A stretch of 53,087 nucleotides of DNA from Eubacteriales bacterium (GTDB taxonomy: Bacteria; Bacillota; Clostridia; Oscillospirales; Oscillospiraceae), in assembly GCA_030529655.1 (NCBI GenBank), contig JAUMWJ010000002.1:7010-60096 (forward strand), in the 5' to 3' direction. The notes beneath the pieces are model-generated. The model was not told where the DNA came from, searched no databases, and worked only from the letters and a program-made list of their open reading frames with translations. Positions 8,568-17,562 of this stretch are shown here, one piece after another. The first letter of the stretch is position 1, and every line of letters begins with the position of its first letter. The position numbers and the translations under genes were made by a program.

Positions 8568-11500
8568 CCGCGGCGGCAGCTTGCTGGTTTCGGCGGCGGC
8601 AGGATCCGGCAAGACCAAGGTGCTTGTAGAGCGTCTGTTTGCCTATATGCAGGAAGAGCGCTGTCATGTGGACGATTTTCTCATTATTACCTATACCAAA
8701 GCAGCAGCCGCAGAACTGCGGGGTAAAATCGCGCAGGAATTAAGCCGCCGTGTGGCAGAGGAACCGGAAAACCGTCATCTGCGCCGTCAGATGCTACGTG
8801 TCTATCAGGCGGACATCAAAACGGTAGACGCCTTTTGTGCGGGCTTACTGCGCGAAAATGTGCATCTTTTGCCCGGTGTGGATTCCCATGCCTTGACCCC
8901 CGATTTTCGTGTGCTGGACGATCGGGAAGCGCTGCTGATGCGTCAGCGCGTACTGGATCGTGTGCTGGAAAGCTTTTATCAATCGTTGGAGCAGGAAGAT
9001 GAACAGGATCTCCTGTTGGCGGAAACGCTGGGTGCCGGCAGGGATGACCGTAGACTGCAGGCGCTGGTACTGGAGCTGCACGAAAAGATCCAAAGCCATC
9101 CCCATCCCTTACAGTGGTTGGAAAAGATACGCGCTGATTGGGAATGCCTGCCGGAGGACTTAGTGAAATCCTCCTTTGGACAGGTGATAATCGAGGATAC
9201 CTTGCGCCGCGCTGACTTCTGGGCGACACAACTGGACAATGCCGCCCGGAATATGGAATCATGTCAGCCGTTATATCTTGCCTATGCTGACCGATTCTCA
9301 GAAGTGGCATCGCAACTGCGGCAATATGGAACGGCAGCGCAGCAGGGCTGGGAGGCAATGGGACGCATACAGCCTGTATTTCGCCGTATGGGTGCGGTAC
9401 GCGGCGAGGAATACGCAGCGGAAAAACAACGCGCACAGGTACTTTTAAAGCAGTGCAAAGAGGAACTGAAAAAAATAACCGCAATCTATGAGGTTTCCTC
9501 AGCGGATTATCTGGACGATCTGCGCACAATGGCACCTGCCATGCTGGCGTTGATTCGCTTGACCCGAGAATTTGATCAGGCGTATCAGGCGGAAAAGATA
9601 CGCCGCAATGTCATGGACTTTTCCGATCAGGAACACTATGCCATTACCGTTTTGACAGATGAAAACGGTGCGCCCTCAGAATTGGCACGGCAGATCGCCG
9701 GTCGATACAGGGAGGTCATGGTGGATGAATACCAAGACACCAATGAGGTGCAAAATTGTATCTTCCGTGCTATATCCCGAGAGGAGCGGAACCTATTTGC
9801 GGTGGGCGATGTGAAGCAGAGTATTTATCGCTTCCGTCTGGCTGACCCTACGATCTTTTTGGAGAAGTATTTGCGCTACTGCGATGCCGAAAACGCTGAG
9901 GAGGGTGAAGCGCGCAAGGTGCTTCTGTCGCGTAATTTCCGTTCACGCAAAGAGGTGCTTGGCGCTGCAAACTTTGTTTTTTCCAACATCATGTCCCGGC
10001 AGATGGGTGAGATGAATTACGGTAAGGAGGAAAAATTGTATTTCGGCGCGGAATATTATCTGCCGCGGACGGATTGCGAAACGGAGTTCCATTTGGTGAA
10101 TGTGGAAAACACCGACGAGGAGGTGTTTGACCGCACTGAGGTTGAAGCCAGATTCGTGGCGCAGAGAATCCGAACGCTACTGGACGAGAAGTACCCTGTA
10201 CAAGGCGCGGACGGTGAGATGCGACCCGTTTGCCCGGAGGATATTGTCATTCTGATGCGTTCACCCCGTGCAAGGTTAAAATCCTTTACACACGCTCTGG
10301 CACAACAGAATATCCCGTGCAGCAGTGATGAAAATGCCACATTTTTTGCCACGATGGAAATTGCCGTTCTGCTCTCTTTTTTGCAGATCATTGACAATCC
10401 CCGACAGGATGTACCGTTGATCTCCGTACTGCGATCACCGCTGTTTGGCTTTATACCTGATGATCTGGCGCGTATCCGATCCCTAACGAGAGAGGGAGAT
10501 TTTTACGATGCGCTGCAGTTAGACACAGACGAGAAAACGGTGGAATTTCTTTTGATGCTCCGTTCTCTGCGTGAGAGCGCCTGCGACCTGTCGGTGGACC
10601 AACTGATCTGGCAAATCTATCATACCTGCCATGTTTTGGCTGTATTTGGTGCTATGGACGGCGGTGAAGCAAGAAAGAACAATCTGTTGGCACTGGCGAC
10701 TTATGCCGAGCATCAGACGGCAGCAGGAAAGACGGGACTGTTCGATTTTGTGACGCATCTACATGACTTGTTAGAGAGCGACAAGCCACCTGTGATCTGC
10801 ACCAACCAAACCGCCGGCGGTGTTCAGATCATGAGTATTCATAAGTCGAAGGGTTTGGAATTTCCGGTGGTGATACTGGCTGATCTGCATAAGAGCTTCA
10901 ATGAGGAGGATCTGAAGCGGGCGGTGTTGGTGCATCCCAGACTGGGGTTGGGTACGGAATGTGTGGATTTGAAGCGTCGGATCCGTTACGATTCCATTGC
11001 CAAAAAAGCGGTGGCTATGACACTGCAGAGAGAGAGTAAGGCCGAGGAGATGCGGATCCTCTATGTGGCCATGACCCGCGCGAAGGAAAAACTGATCATG
11101 GTGGACTGCCTGAAACACGGGCGTAAGCATATTTGTGACTTAATCAGCGTGACACGATGCCCTGTACCGCCGGAGGCAGTGAGCAATGCCAAATCGCTGG
11201 GTGATTGGATCTTATTACCACTTCTGTGTACGGCAGAGGCAGCACCGATTCGCCGTTGGGCTGACATGGAAGTAGAAGAACCTGCCGCTGCCGAGGGTGG
11301 TTGGCTTGTACATCTATGGGAAAATCCTGCGGTGGTGACAGAGCAGCAAGAAGAAACAGATGAGGCGGTCACCGTAGAATCAGCCTTTGATCCTGCTGCG
11401 TTGGAGGCGGTTTATCCCTATGAAAGCGCCTGTGAGATCCCCTCAAAGGTCACGGCAACACAGCTAAAGGGGCGTGAATTGGATGAGGAAATGGCAGAGG

Positions 11501-12066
11501 GTGCGCCTACCGCGCGACGCAGGATCACTTTTGATCAGCCACAGTTTTTGCGGCAGCAGCAGGGCTTGTCCGCCGCAGAAAAGGGAACGGCCATGCATCT
11601 TGCCATGCAGTACTTAGATTTGCACAGCGACCTTGACGTGCAGGAGCAGGTGGCGAGAATGCAGGAAAAACGGCTGTTGACTCCCCAACAGGAAAAGGCT
11701 GTGGATTGCGAGAAGATAGATGCGTTTTTATGTTCGAATTTGGCAAACAGGATACGGAATGCGGAAAATGTATACCGCGAGTATCGCTTTGCGCTGTTGA
11801 TGCCGGCGACTTGGTATGATTCCGATGGCGTGGGCGATGAGATGATGCTGCAAGGCGTGGTGGACTGTGCCTTTGACACGCCGGAGGGACTGGTGATCGT
11901 TGATTTCAAGACCGACCGTATCCGTCCCGGAGAGGAAACAGAGCGTGCCGCACATTACCGAGCGCAGATTGATGCCTACTCCCAAGCACTCAGCCGTGTG
12001 CTTGAGCGTCCGGTAGTGGAACGGAAATTGTACTTTTTTGCCACGGGCAGCGAAATTTCTTTGTGA
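8521..12066 (+). CDS. addA: ATP-dependent helicase/nuclease subunit A
   Basis: AddA is the UvrD-like 3'-5' helicase and nuclease subunit of the AddAB complex. In 1181 residues it shows Walker A (AAAGSGKTKVLVERL, about 25-40), motif II (VMVDEYQDTNEVQ, about 400), the SIHKSKGLEFPVV motif V region (about 770) and VAMTRAKEKL motif VI (about 855). A C-terminal nuclease domain carries GVVDCAF and VIVDFKTDRI (about 1120-1140). The ATG at 8521 lies inside addB and has GGAGAGGAGG upstream. The size and motif order are complete. Confidence 0.95.
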   Translation: MAEIKLTPQQATAVHDRGGSLLVSAAAGSGKTKVLVERLFAYMQEERCHVDDFLIITYTKAAAAELRGKIAQELSRRVAEEPENRHLRRQMLRVYQADIKTVDAFCAGLLRENVHLLPGVDSHALTPDFRVLDDREALLMRQRVLDRVLESFYQSLEQEDEQDLLLAETLGAGRDDRRLQALVLELHEKIQSHPHPLQWLEKIRADWECLPEDLVKSSFGQVIIEDTLRRADFWATQLDNAARNMESCQPLYLAYADRFSEVASQLRQYGTAAQQGWEAMGRIQPVFRRMGAVRGEEYAAEKQRAQVLLKQCKEELKKITAIYEVSSADYLDDLRTMAPAMLALIRLTREFDQAYQAEKIRRNVMDFSDQEHYAITVLTDENGAPSELARQIAGRYREVMVDEYQDTNEVQNCIFRAISREERNLFAVGDVKQSIYRFRLADPTIFLEKYLRYCDAENAEEGEARKVLLSRNFRSRKEVLGAANFVFSNIMSRQMGEMNYGKEEKLYFGAEYYLPRTDCETEFHLVNVENTDEEVFDRTEVEARFVAQRIRTLLDEKYPVQGADGEMRPVCPEDIVILMRSPRARLKSFTHALAQQNIPCSSDENATFFATMEIAVLLSFLQIIDNPRQDVPLISVLRSPLFGFIPDDLARIRSLTREGDFYDALQLDTDEKTVEFLLMLRSLRESACDLSVDQLIWQIYHTCHVLAVFGAMDGGEARKNNLLALATYAEHQTAAGKTGLFDFVTHLHDLLESDKPPVICTNQTAGGVQIMSIHKSKGLEFPVVILADLHKSFNEEDLKRAVLVHPRLGLGTECVDLKRRIRYDSIAKKAVAMTLQRESKAEEMRILYVAMTRAKEKLIMVDCLKHGRKHICDLISVTRCPVPPEAVSNAKSLGDWILLPLLCTAEAAPIRRWADMEVEEPAAAEGGWLVHLWENPAVVTEQQEETDEAVTVESAFDPAALEAVYPYESACEIPSKVTATQLKGRELDEEMAEGAPTARRRITFDQPQFLRQQQGLSAAEKGTAMHLAMQYLDLHSDLDVQEQVARMQEKRLLTPQQEKAVDCEKIDAFLCSNLANRIRNAENVYREYRFALLMPATWYDSDGVGDEMMLQGVVDCAFDTPEGLVIVDFKTDRIRPGEETERAAHYRAQIDAYSQALSRVLERPVVERKLYFFATGSEISL

Positions 12067-12082
12067 AATTCGTAAAAAGTGC

Positions 12083-12111
12083 TTGCAATTTATCACAACA
12101 TATGGTATCAT
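12083..12111 (+). promoter_or_regulatory. Sigma-A promoter of rpmE
   Basis: TTGCAA (12083-12088) is followed after 17 bp by TATCAT (12106-12111). The leader to the rpmE start is about 60 nt. I see no clear autoregulatory fold in it. Confidence 0.65.
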
Positions 12112-12174
12112 CACAGTTGCGTTTGTGGGTTTTTCGCAGACGACAAATGAACCAGAAAGAGGTGAACGAGAGCA

Positions 12175-12378
12175 ATGAAGGAAGGAATCCATCCCAATTA
12201 TCAGCAGACTACTATTAAATGCGCCTGCGGTAATGTGATTGAGACAGGTTCTACGAAGAAGGATATTCGCGTGGAAGTCTGCTCTAAGTGTCACCCCTTC
12301 TTCACCGGCAAGCAGAAGCTGGTGGATACCGGCGGACGCGTGGCTAAGTTCAACAAGCGTTTCGGTCTGGACAAGTAA
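12175..12378 (+). CDS. rpmE: 50S ribosomal protein L31, zinc-binding form
   Basis: L31 bridges the ribosomal subunits. The 67-residue sequence begins [20 protein letters not shown] and has the C-x-C and C-x2-C zinc ligands (CACG; CSKCHPF) of the C+ type. That type acts as a zinc store and is replaced by C- paralogues under zinc limitation. It ends in the typical [13 protein letters not shown]. The AGAGGTGA site lies before the ATG at 12175. It has its own promoter and terminator. Confidence 0.96.
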   Translation: MKEGIHPNYQQTTIKCACGNVIETGSTKKDIRVEVCSKCHPFFTGKQKLVDTGGRVAKFNKRFGLDK

Positions 12379-12391
12379 TGACACCTTTGAT

Positions 12392-12425
12392 AAAACCCGT
12401 ATCTTTCGATACGGGTTTTATTTTA
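12392..12425 (+). terminator. Terminator after rpmE
   Basis: The stem AAACCCGTAT with ATACGGGTTT and a CTTTCG loop is followed by TTATTTT. It is placed 14 bp after the rpmE stop. Confidence 0.85.
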
Positions 12426-12480
12426 CTTTTGGGGCAATGTATATTATAATAAGACCAAATCATTTTTTGCGGAGTATTTT

Positions 12481-13782
12481 ATGGAACTGAAAGTACAGGA
12501 AGAGAAAAAGAGAGATTACGCGGTGCTGGTGGGTTTGCGAAGCCCCGTATTGCGCGAGGACAACGCCGATGAGGAGAGTTTGGAGGAACTGGCGGCTTTG
12601 GTAGATACCGCCGGCGGTTCAGTGGTGGGGACCATCCTGCAAAGCCGGGAGAAGCCCGACCCCCACAGCTTTATCGGCGAGGGGAAGGTGGAGGAGGTCA
12701 AGCGCATGGTGCAGGAGGAACACGCCACCATGGTGATCTTTGACAACGACTTAAGCCCCTCCCAGATCCGTGTCTTGACCGAAATGACCGGTGTACAGGT
12801 GATCGACCGCAGCGGCCTGATCCTGGATATTTTTGCCCAGCGCGCCAAGACGAAAGAGGGCTGCTTGCAGGTGGAACTGGCACAGTATCAGTACCTGCTG
12901 CCGCGCTTGATCGGTATGTGGACCCACTTGGAGCGTCAGGCAGGTACCAGCGGCAAAGGCCCCATCGGTTCCAAGGGACCCGGTGAGACTCAGTTGGAGA
13001 CTGACCGACGCCACATTCACCGTAAGATCGACAAGCTGAAGGAAGAACTGGAGGAAGTGCGCCGTGTGCGCAGTACCCAGCGTCAGCGCCGGATGAAAAA
13101 CGAGATCCCCGTGGTGGCCATCGTGGGCTACACCAATGCCGGAAAATCTACGCTGCTCAATGCCATTACCGGGGCAGGGATCCCTGCCAACAACCGTTTG
13201 TTTGATACATTGGACACCACCACACGGCTATTGACCGTCAGCGATACGCTGGATGTGGTGATCTCTGATACCGTTGGCTTTATCCGCAAGCTGCCTCATC
13301 AGTTGGTAGAGGCGTTTAAGGCCACGCTGGAGGAGCTGGAATATGCGGATCTGCTGCTCCATGTGATTGACGCATCCCATCCCCAATGGCAGCAGCAGGC
13401 GCAGATCGTGGATCATCTGATTGCGGAATTAAAAGCCGATCACATCCCTTGCATTCGTGTGTATAACAAGTCTGATTTGGCGTTTACCGGCCAATGGCCT
13501 AAGGAAGAAGATGCGGTGGCGATTTCTGCCAAAACCGGCGAGGGTATCGACGATTTGATGGCTGCCATTGACAAAAAGCTTGACAAGGGTACACGCCGTG
13601 TAACCATCCATTTGCCCTACGACAAAGCAGGATTGCTGGACAGTCTGTACCGCGAGGCCAAGGTGGAGAGCGTGGAATACACGGCAGCCATTGATGTGGT
13701 GGCAGTGTGTACTCCGAAAATTATGGGGCAGATCAAGGACTATATTGAAGGATGGGTGGAGGAAAAAGAGGAATGGGAATAA
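12481..13782 (+). CDS. hflX: GTPase HflX
   Basis: HflX is a ribosome-splitting GTPase that rescues stalled ribosomes. The 433-residue protein has an N-terminal HflX domain with GEGKVEEVK and FDNDLSPSQ. A glycine-rich linker (SGKGPIGSKGPGETQLETDRR) and a coiled coil (about 180-205) follow. The G domain has G1 GYTNAGKST (about 214), G3 DTVGF and G4 NKSD. The ATG at 12481 is preceded by GCGGAG. The YigZ-family gene starts inside its last codons, so the two are coupled. Confidence 0.94.
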   Translation: MELKVQEEKKRDYAVLVGLRSPVLREDNADEESLEELAALVDTAGGSVVGTILQSREKPDPHSFIGEGKVEEVKRMVQEEHATMVIFDNDLSPSQIRVLTEMTGVQVIDRSGLILDIFAQRAKTKEGCLQVELAQYQYLLPRLIGMWTHLERQAGTSGKGPIGSKGPGETQLETDRRHIHRKIDKLKEELEEVRRVRSTQRQRRMKNEIPVVAIVGYTNAGKSTLLNAITGAGIPANNRLFDTLDTTTRLLTVSDTLDVVISDTVGFIRKLPHQLVEAFKATLEELEYADLLLHVIDASHPQWQQQAQIVDHLIAELKADHIPCIRVYNKSDLAFTGQWPKEEDAVAISAKTGEGIDDLMAAIDKKLDKGTRRVTIHLPYDKAGLLDSLYREAKVESVEYTAAIDVVAVCTPKIMGQIKDYIEGWVEEKEEWE

Positions 13783-14414
13783 AGAAATTTCGTGTTCCTT
13801 ACGAAATAGCAGAGAGTGAGTTTGTGGAAAAACGTTCCCGTTTTATTGGCCATATCTGGCCCGTGGAAACGGAGGAGGAAGCACAGGCGCACATTAAAGC
13901 TATGAAATCGCAGTATTATGACGCACGACACAACTGCTGGTGTTATCTCATCGGTGACAACATCGTGCGATACAGCGATGACGGCGAACCACAGGGCACG
14001 GCAGGACAACCCATGCTGAAGGTGTTTCAACGGGAGAATGTGACCAATGTGTGCTGTGTGGTGACCCGCTATTTCGGCGGTATTCTGCTGGGTGCCGGCG
14101 GTTTGACTCGCGCTTACAGCAAAAGTGCCAAGGATGCGCTGTCGGCAGCCGGTGCGGCGACTATGGGATTATGGAGCCAAGTGAGTTTGCACTGCCCCTA
14201 TCCTCTTTTAGAGCGTGTGAAGCTGGAAATCAGTACATTAGGCGGATTGGTCGATAATACGAATTACGGCGCGGATGTGACGGTTATCGCATCGCTGCCG
14301 GAGGATGGCGCCCAGCGACTGCAGGAGCGTTTAACAGAGCTTTCTGCCGGAGGAATATTGCTGCAAATAGTAGGGGAGAACTATCGACCCGGTATACGCG
14401 AGGAGGTAGAATAG
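13773..14414 (+). CDS. YigZ/IMPACT-family protein
   Basis: A 213-residue member of the UPF0029 (YigZ/YvyE/IMPACT) family. Family signatures are SRFIGHIWPVETEEEA near the start, HNCWCYLIGDN, SDDGEPQGTAGQPML and VVTRYFGGILLGAGGLTRAYS, followed by a ferredoxin-like C-terminal domain. Eukaryotic IMPACT modulates translation stress signalling. The bacterial role is not firmly known, but the coupling to hflX fits a link to ribosomes. I chose ATG 13773 (GAGGAA upstream, 10-bp overlap with hflX) over the GTG-type extension at 13752. Confidence 0.88.
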   Translation: MGIKKFRVPYEIAESEFVEKRSRFIGHIWPVETEEEAQAHIKAMKSQYYDARHNCWCYLIGDNIVRYSDDGEPQGTAGQPMLKVFQRENVTNVCCVVTRYFGGILLGAGGLTRAYSKSAKDALSAAGAATMGLWSQVSLHCPYPLLERVKLEISTLGGLVDNTNYGADVTVIASLPEDGAQRLQERLTELSAGGILLQIVGENYRPGIREEVE

Positions 14415-14436
14415 GCGGCGGAGAAAAATCGTGTTG

Positions 14437-15564
14437 CTATTTCAGAATCGTCTCCGCAAAGCCCTGTGCAAATAGTCGTGCGCTGTAAAGAGCTTCATCT
14501 AACGAATTGCCTGCGGCACCGATCTCTACCAAAAGTGAGCCGTTTGTGAGCTGCTGATTATAGCGATAACTTCGCATGGTAATGGGCCGCATCAACGTGG
14601 GATGCTGTGCGTTAAGCGTTTGCTGCACGGCAACGGCCAGCGTGAGATTATCCTGCCAGTGGTCGAAGGAATTGCCCAGAACAATACTGCATTGAGCGGC
14701 ATGGGAATCCTCCTCACTGACCAACTTGTACTGCTGCCCGCTGGCATCTTCTACGGCATCACGGTGAATATCCAGCACATAAACAAGTGAGGGGTATTTG
14801 TCAAGATACGATTCGATGGCATCGTATGAATTGGAATAGGCATCGTTATAATCAGGGTCATCGTGCAGCGTACGATCATGCAGAACGGATATGCCGTAGC
14901 TTGACAGCACGGCGGCGATCTCGTCTCCAACGCGAACGACATTATATTCCGTATTCTTTGTGCGGCAAGTGCCGCTGGCTTTATAGGATTGATTAGCAGG
15001 CATGGTGTATGCCTCGGTGGCGTGAGAATGCAGAATCAACACTTGCGGAGAAGCATCTGGCTGATAGGTGGCAGAGAAATGACCGCCGCCCACAAGCTTT
15101 GTGTCGATGACACGATCGGTGGTATTTTTAATATAGACACCGTTGATGATCGTGTAGCCCGTGGTTTTGCTTGGTATCGTGGTTTGAGAAGGAACACCGT
15201 TATCGGTAAATGTTAATTTGCTGCCTGTATACGGCAACAGCGAGGTTTTGTCATCGATCTTGGATGGATCGTCAGGCGTGTCGTTTGGCACTGTATCTTC
15301 TGAAGGTGTATTGCTCGCGGACAGAGAGGACTGTGCTGCCAAAAGAAACGGCGACTGCTGCAGTGCCAGCGATGTGGCAACGGATAGGGGAGACGCAGTG
15401 AAAAAATCTCCGATTTCCCATTGCAGAATATGCCGGGACAGTTGATCCTGGCGAATGGCGTTCCATGCCGCCGGAAGGTCGGGACTTTCTATCGTTGCAA
15501 TGACGATCCACAATGTCAGAGCCGATAGCAGGAGTGCTGTGATACGACGCAAAGTACGCTTCAT
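14437..15564 (-). CDS. spoIIP: Stage II sporulation protein P
   Basis: SpoIIP is the amidase/endopeptidase of the SpoIIDMP complex that thins septal peptidoglycan during engulfment. The 375-residue protein has an N-terminal signal anchor (7-24). A long low-complexity linker rich in S, T, P and D (about 80-120) leads to the catalytic domain. The key motifs are ILHSHATEAY, the VYVLDIHRDAV region and LLVEIGAAGN, which carry the expected His and Glu metal and active-site residues. It is convergent with the YigZ-family gene. I found no convincing sigma-E-type promoter upstream. Confidence 0.9.
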   Translation of the reverse strand: MKRTLRRITALLLSALTLWIVIATIESPDLPAAWNAIRQDQLSRHILQWEIGDFFTASPLSVATSLALQQSPFLLAAQSSLSASNTPSEDTVPNDTPDDPSKIDDKTSLLPYTGSKLTFTDNGVPSQTTIPSKTTGYTIINGVYIKNTTDRVIDTKLVGGGHFSATYQPDASPQVLILHSHATEAYTMPANQSYKASGTCRTKNTEYNVVRVGDEIAAVLSSYGISVLHDRTLHDDPDYNDAYSNSYDAIESYLDKYPSLVYVLDIHRDAVEDASGQQYKLVSEEDSHAAQCSIVLGNSFDHWQDNLTLAVAVQQTLNAQHPTLMRPITMRSYRYNQQLTNGSLLVEIGAAGNSLDEALYSARLFAQGFAETILK

Positions 15565-15663
15565 CTGCCCAATTCTTCCTTTCTCAGTCGGTGATATTTG
15601 TTAAGACAAGCCTATGCGGCATATGATTCATGTATGCGTACTTTAAGAGAAAACTGTGATGCA

Positions 15664-15694
15664 AAAAGAGGGTTCAACGTGAACCCTCTTTTCT
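15664..15694 (-). terminator. Terminator after the cooT-like gene
   Basis: The stem GAGGGTTCA with TGAACCCTC has an ACG loop. On the minus strand it is followed by TTTTTGC. It ends the two-gene His-rich/CooT-like operon just before spoIIP. Confidence 0.8.
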
Positions 15695-15703
15695 TGACAT
15701 TTT

Positions 15704-15892
15704 TTACTTTTGGCGAATATAAATGAAATTATCCATCAGGTCAATGCGCTCGATCGTGGCGGTAACCACCGTGGGGAGCCCCATGATGTCAGTAAAAATC
15801 AACTGATCACCGTCCACTTTCACTCCGGCAATATTTTTGCAGAGAAGTCGCTTGCTTTCATCGACCATGGTATATACAGTAGAAAGACACAT
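15704..15892 (-). CDS. CooT-family nickel-binding protein
   Basis: A 62-residue protein closely matching the CooT family: MCLSTVY at the start, then K-N-I-A-x-V-x-V-D-G-D, TDIMGLPTVV and a closing strand IERIDLMDNFIYI. In Rhodospirillum rubrum CooT is a small dimer that binds nickel through Cys2 and helps mature CO dehydrogenase. Cys2 is present here. The ATG lies two bases after the stop of the upstream His-rich gene and has AAAGGAGA before it. No CODH gene is in the window, so its client is probably the neighbouring system at 16-29 kb (inference). Confidence 0.75.
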   Translation of the reverse strand: MCLSTVYTMVDESKRLLCKNIAGVKVDGDQLIFTDIMGLPTVVTATIERIDLMDNFIYIRQK

Positions 15893-15894
15893 GG

Positions 15895-16143
15895 TTATTC
15901 TCCTTTTCCTTCCTGCAGAATTTGCAGTGCTTCAGCCAATTTATCGTTGCCCAGTTCGAAATCAAGAACCGCTTCGTGAATCAACTGCGCGGCTTCGCCT
16001 TCCAAATCGTGGGATAATGTATGCAATTCTTCTGCATGGTGGCGATTATGACCGAGCATATAGATCAGCAATGCCAATGATTCTTCGCGGGAAGTGTGGT
16101 CATGATGATGGGGATGGTCGTGATCGTGGGTGTGTTCGCTCAT
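15895..16143 (-). CDS. His-rich putative nickel chaperone (CooJ-like in role)
   Basis: This is an 82-residue protein with eight His in its first 16 residues (MSEHTHDHDHPHHHDH) and six more, notably GHNRHHAEELH and SHDLEGE. The rest is predicted helical. Sequence alone does not place it in a named family. By composition and by being in one operon with a CooT-like gene it resembles the His-rich CooJ of the R. rubrum cooCTJ operon, but CooJ has its His tail at the C-terminus. I chose ATG 16143, with GAGGTAA upstream, over an extension to 16200. A promoter lies at 16172-16200. Confidence 0.75.
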   Translation of the reverse strand: MSEHTHDHDHPHHHDHTSREESLALLIYMLGHNRHHAEELHTLSHDLEGEAAQLIHEAVLDFELGNDKLAEALQILQEGKGE

Positions 16144-16171
16144 AGCGGTTACCTCGCTTATCTTTTTTTTC

Positions 16172-16200
16172 ATTGTAGCATGACGAAGGGGAGAAGTCAA
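16172..16200 (-). promoter_or_regulatory. Sigma-A promoter of the His-rich/CooT-like operon
   Basis: On the minus strand, TTGACT (16200-16195) is followed after 17 bp by TACAAT (16177-16172). It is divergent from the promoter at 16261-16289, with only about 60 bp between the two -35 boxes, so one regulator could act on both. Confidence 0.75.
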
Positions 16201-16260
16201 AACGAATGCAAAGAAAAATCGGGAAATTTAATAAATAATTAGACAAATAATACAAAATGA

Positions 16261-16289
16261 TTGACAGTAAAAATAAATATATGTATAAT
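16261..16289 (+). promoter_or_regulatory. Full-consensus sigma-A promoter of dehydratase-like operon 1
   Basis: TTGACA (16261-16266) is followed after exactly 17 bp by TATAAT (16284-16289), all twelve bases at consensus. The surroundings are strongly A+T-rich. The A1 gene starts about 50 bp downstream after GAGGAGG. This predicts very strong basal expression unless a repressor acts. Confidence 0.88.
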
Positions 16290-16344
16290 TTTGTTATAAA
16301 TAGTTTCAATTTGTGTGTGATTAGAATTTGAGGAGGAAGAGTAA

Positions 16345-17562
16345 ATGAGAGACCTGAAGCATCTCATCTTTTTTGAGAATCTGCTGCAAGAGGCAAACAA
16401 TGATCTGGTCAAACAGGCGAAAGACGATGGCAAACGCTGCTTGGGCTACACCTGCTATTTCATGCCCGAGGTCTTGCTCGATCTGCCCGGCTGCTTTGGC
16501 GTGCGTTTGCGTGCTCCTCGCAGCGGCAGCCCCGATATGGCTACCTACTATATGTCCAACCGCACCTGCCATTATGGCCGCAGTCTGATGGAGCGCGCGC
16601 TGGAGGGTGGCTTCAACTTCCTGGATGCCCAGATGGCAACGGAAACCTGCACGGTGACCTGCCGTTTCCAGGAGCATCTGCAGCAGAAGAAGATTGATTC
16701 CGTGTCGGATATGAACATCATTCAGAATCCCGATTTCTTCTGCGAGTTCATCGACGTGCCTTTCAAGAAGAACGAGAACAGTGTCGAGCATTATCGCAAG
16801 CAGTTGGAGTGCCACGTGCTGGGTAAACTGAAAGACAATTTCGGCATCGATACCTCCGACGAGGCGATGATGAAGGCCATAGAGGAGCACAACGAGGTTT
16901 GCCGCCTGATTACCGAGATCGGCAACTACCGCAAGCTGGACGTGCCCACCATTACCGGTTATGAGTTCCAGGTGATCCAGCTGGTGAGTCTGGTTTGCCC
17001 CAAGTACTTAATTCTGCCCTATCTGCGTGAAACGGCAGAGGAGATGAAGACCCGTCAGGCAGACGCCAAGCCCAATTACCGCTGCAAGGTAGTACTGGCC
17101 GGTGCTGAAAACGATGACCCCGCCTTTACTCAGCTGATTGAGAGCTGCGGCGCACTGGTGGTGGCTGATCGTCATTGCTACGGCAGTCTGCCCGGCCGTG
17201 AGGAGATTGTGGTGGCTGAGGGTCAGTCCCCGTTGGAGGCCATTGCCCGTCACTATCTGGAAACCAGCTACTGCCCCCGCTTTATGCCCGCCAATGATAT
17301 GCGTCAGCGCAAAAAGTATCTGGCCGATATCGCCAAGGAATACAAGGCGGACGGCATGATCGTGGTATCCAACAAGTTCTGCGAATACTGGAGCTATGAG
17401 CGAACCATTGATGCCATCGTGCTGCCTCGCGATTTCGGTATTCCCACCTGCTCTATCGAGAAGGAATATGTGAACTCCGCTTCCGGTCAGCTGCGTACCC
17501 GATTCCAGGCATTTATTGAGAGCGTTGAAATCAAGAAGATTCAGGGGGGTGCCAAGAAATGA
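16345..17562 (+). CDS. 2-hydroxyacyl-CoA dehydratase-family subunit, set 1 (A1)
   Basis: A 405-residue member of the HgdB/FldC/BcrB-like superfamily, whose members hold a 4Fe-4S cluster and receive one low-potential electron from an ASKHA activator. Conserved cysteines stand at GYTC (37), SNRTC (75) and NKFC (346). The C-terminal SGQLRTRFQAFIES motif is typical. Its closest relative in the window is A2 at 26852-28048, with the same MRDLKHLI start. GAGGAGG precedes the ATG. Its stop overlaps the B1 start (ATGA). The substrate is unknown, and no CoA-transferase or acyl-CoA dehydrogenase lies nearby to suggest amino-acid fermentation. Confidence 0.82.
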   Translation: MRDLKHLIFFENLLQEANNDLVKQAKDDGKRCLGYTCYFMPEVLLDLPGCFGVRLRAPRSGSPDMATYYMSNRTCHYGRSLMERALEGGFNFLDAQMATETCTVTCRFQEHLQQKKIDSVSDMNIIQNPDFFCEFIDVPFKKNENSVEHYRKQLECHVLGKLKDNFGIDTSDEAMMKAIEEHNEVCRLITEIGNYRKLDVPTITGYEFQVIQLVSLVCPKYLILPYLRETAEEMKTRQADAKPNYRCKVVLAGAENDDPAFTQLIESCGALVVADRHCYGSLPGREEIVVAEGQSPLEAIARHYLETSYCPRFMPANDMRQRKKYLADIAKEYKADGMIVVSNKFCEYWSYERTIDAIVLPRDFGIPTCSIEKEYVNSASGQLRTRFQAFIESVEIKKIQGGAKK

